Part shown: piece by piece, positions 4,259-5,003 of the stretch | Numbering within the stretch: the first letter of the stretch is position 1 | Layout of the letters: each line of letters starts with the position of its first letter | Assembly: GCA_039180865.1 (NCBI GenBank) | Contig: JBCDCZ010000317.1 | Span: 1-5,003 of the forward strand | DNA: 5,003 nt | Direction: 5' to 3' | Source of the DNA: JBCDCU01 sp039180865 | GTDB lineage: Bacteria; Pseudomonadota; Alphaproteobacteria; Rhizobiales; JACESI01 | The notes under the pieces: model-generated | Database searches by the model: none | What the model was told of the DNA's origin: nothing | Seen by the model: only the letters and a program-made list of their open reading frames with translations | Translations under genes and position numbers: made by a program

Positions 4259-5003
4259 ATGAAGTCAAAGTTCAAGGCCCTTTTGTTTTCCAGTGTTCTG
4301 ATGGTTGGTGCAACCGGGTTCGCACATGCCGAACCAAACGTAGTTGCCTCCATCAAGCCGGTCCATTCACTGGTTGCAGGCGTCATGCAGGGTGTCGGAA
4401 CGCCCAGCCTGATTGTCGATCAGGCTGGATCACCGCACACCTATTCCCTAAAGCCCTCCCAGGCAGCTGAACTCCAGAATGCAGACGTCGTGTTTTGGGT
4501 TGGTCATGATCTTGAGACGTTCCTGGAAAAGCCCTTGGAAACCGTCGCAGCCGATGCGCAAATTGTCGAGCTGATCGATACCAAAGGGCTCAAGAAACTC
4601 GACTTCCGTGAGGGTGGTGCGTTCGATAGCCACGATCACGGCGATCATGCTGATCATGGGCATGAAGAAGCAAAAGCTGAGCATGCCGGGCATGATCACG
4701 ACGATCACGACCATGGTCATAAGGAAGTAAAGGCCGACCACGCTGGACATGACCACGACGATCATGGGCATGGACACGAGGAGCATGCTAATCATGACGA
4801 TCACGACCATGGCCATAAGGAAGCAAAAGCAGAGCATGCCGGACATGATCACGACGACCATAGGCATGGGCACGAGGAACATGCTAGTCATGACGATCAC
4901 GACCATGGGCATGAAGAAGCAAAAGCTGAGCATGGCGGCCATGATCACGACGATCATGGGCATGGACACGAAGAGCATGCTAGTCATGATCATGACGAGC
5001 ACC
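4259..5003 (+). CDS. znuA: Periplasmic zinc-binding protein ZnuA, N-terminal part with giant His-rich loop
   Basis: The gene is open from the ATG to the window edge (248 codons visible, no stop). Residues 1-24 form a signal peptide ending in AHA before EPNVVASIKPVHSLVAGVM, the first strand and helix of the cluster A-I (ZnuA/TroA) fold. The conserved GSPHTYSLKPSQA segment carries the first zinc ligand, H60. VFWVGHDLETFLEKPL follows, with the HDLE segment typical of the family. From residue 125 the chain enters a charged loop of at least 124 residues with 43 His plus many Asp and Glu, made of tandem repeats. In ZnuA proteins such a loop sits near the zinc site and is thought to help collect or sense zinc; it is usually a few dozen residues. 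The second ligand His and the whole C-terminal lobe lie beyond the window. The product should deliver Zn(II) to ZnuB. Expression is probably repressed by Zur at the upstream boxes. Confidence 0.95.
   Translation, partial: MKSKFKALLFSSVLMVGATGFAHAEPNVVASIKPVHSLVAGVMQGVGTPSLIVDQAGSPHTYSLKPSQAAELQNADVVFWVGHDLETFLEKPLETVAADAQIVELIDTKGLKKLDFREGGAFDSHDHGDHADHGHEEAKAEHAGHDHDDHDHGHKEVKADHAGHDHDDHGHGHEEHANHDDHDHGHKEAKAEHAGHDHDDHRHGHEEHASHDDHDHGHEEAKAEHGGHDHDDHGHGHEEHASHDHDEH
4667..5003 (+). repeat. Tandem 96-bp repeats encoding the ZnuA metal loop
   Basis: Four units start with E(A/V)KA(E/D)H(A/G)GHDHDDH. Unit A covers 4667-4723 (19 residues, lacking an internal 13-residue GHGHEEHANHDDH-type block). 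Unit B covers 4724-4819 and unit C 4820-4915 (32 residues each). Unit D runs from 4916 and is cut by the window edge. B and C differ at about 15 of 96 bases, largely at third positions (CAT/CAC, GAT/GAC, GGA/GGG), so the protein pattern is better kept than the DNA. This suggests an older duplication held by selection rather than a very recent expansion. More copies may follow outside the window. Confidence 0.9.

Noticed and set aside
4448..5002. Long leftward open frame with a very hydrophobic Met/Val/Ile-rich product
   Set aside because: It is the antisense of the znuA His/Asp repeats: CAT, CAC, GAC and GAT read backwards as ATG, GTG, GTC and ATC codons, which makes a false membrane-like protein. 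znuA on the other strand has a clear family match.

Overview
This window reads as chromosomal DNA from an alphaproteobacterium, probably of the Hyphomicrobiales (rhizobia and relatives). That placement is inferred from protein style, moderate-to-high GC, and a rhizobial-looking znuC-znuB-zur order opposite a divergent znuA. It could not be tested by a database search here.

The right half (about 2057-5003) is a high-affinity zinc uptake locus. znuC (ATPase), znuB (permease) and zur (Fur-family zinc repressor) run leftward as a tightly packed operon. znuA (periplasmic zinc-binding protein) runs rightward and leaves the window. The 119-bp gap between znuC and znuA holds two 13-bp dyad elements of the form GTTAT-N3-(A/G)TAAC, 19 bp apart. 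Each covers a candidate -10 element of one of the two divergent genes, so I read them as Zur operators. ZnuA would capture periplasmic Zn(II), ZnuB would pass it through the inner membrane using ATP hydrolysed by ZnuC, and Zur with bound zinc would shut both units off. The visible ZnuA has an exceptionally long His/Asp-rich loop built from 32-residue tandem repeats and still continuing at the window edge.

The left half (1-1903) also runs leftward. A small exported Cys-containing protein of unknown function (1547-1903) comes first, with a promoter that overlaps a weak Zur-like site. Next is a Tat-exported lipoprotein L,D-transpeptidase (794-1474), followed closely by a membrane-anchored thioredoxin-fold protein with a CPIC motif (247-759). 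The window starts inside the N-terminus of a leftward FAD-dependent oxidoreductase (1-110), separated from the thioredoxin-like gene by a gap holding a strong 8+4+8 palindrome.

I saw no RNA genes, insertion sequences, CRISPR arrays or prophage signals. No gap between genes exceeds about 155 bp. The parts most worth following up are the oversized ZnuA metal loop, the possible Zur control of the small Cys protein, and the transpeptidase-thioredoxin pairing.
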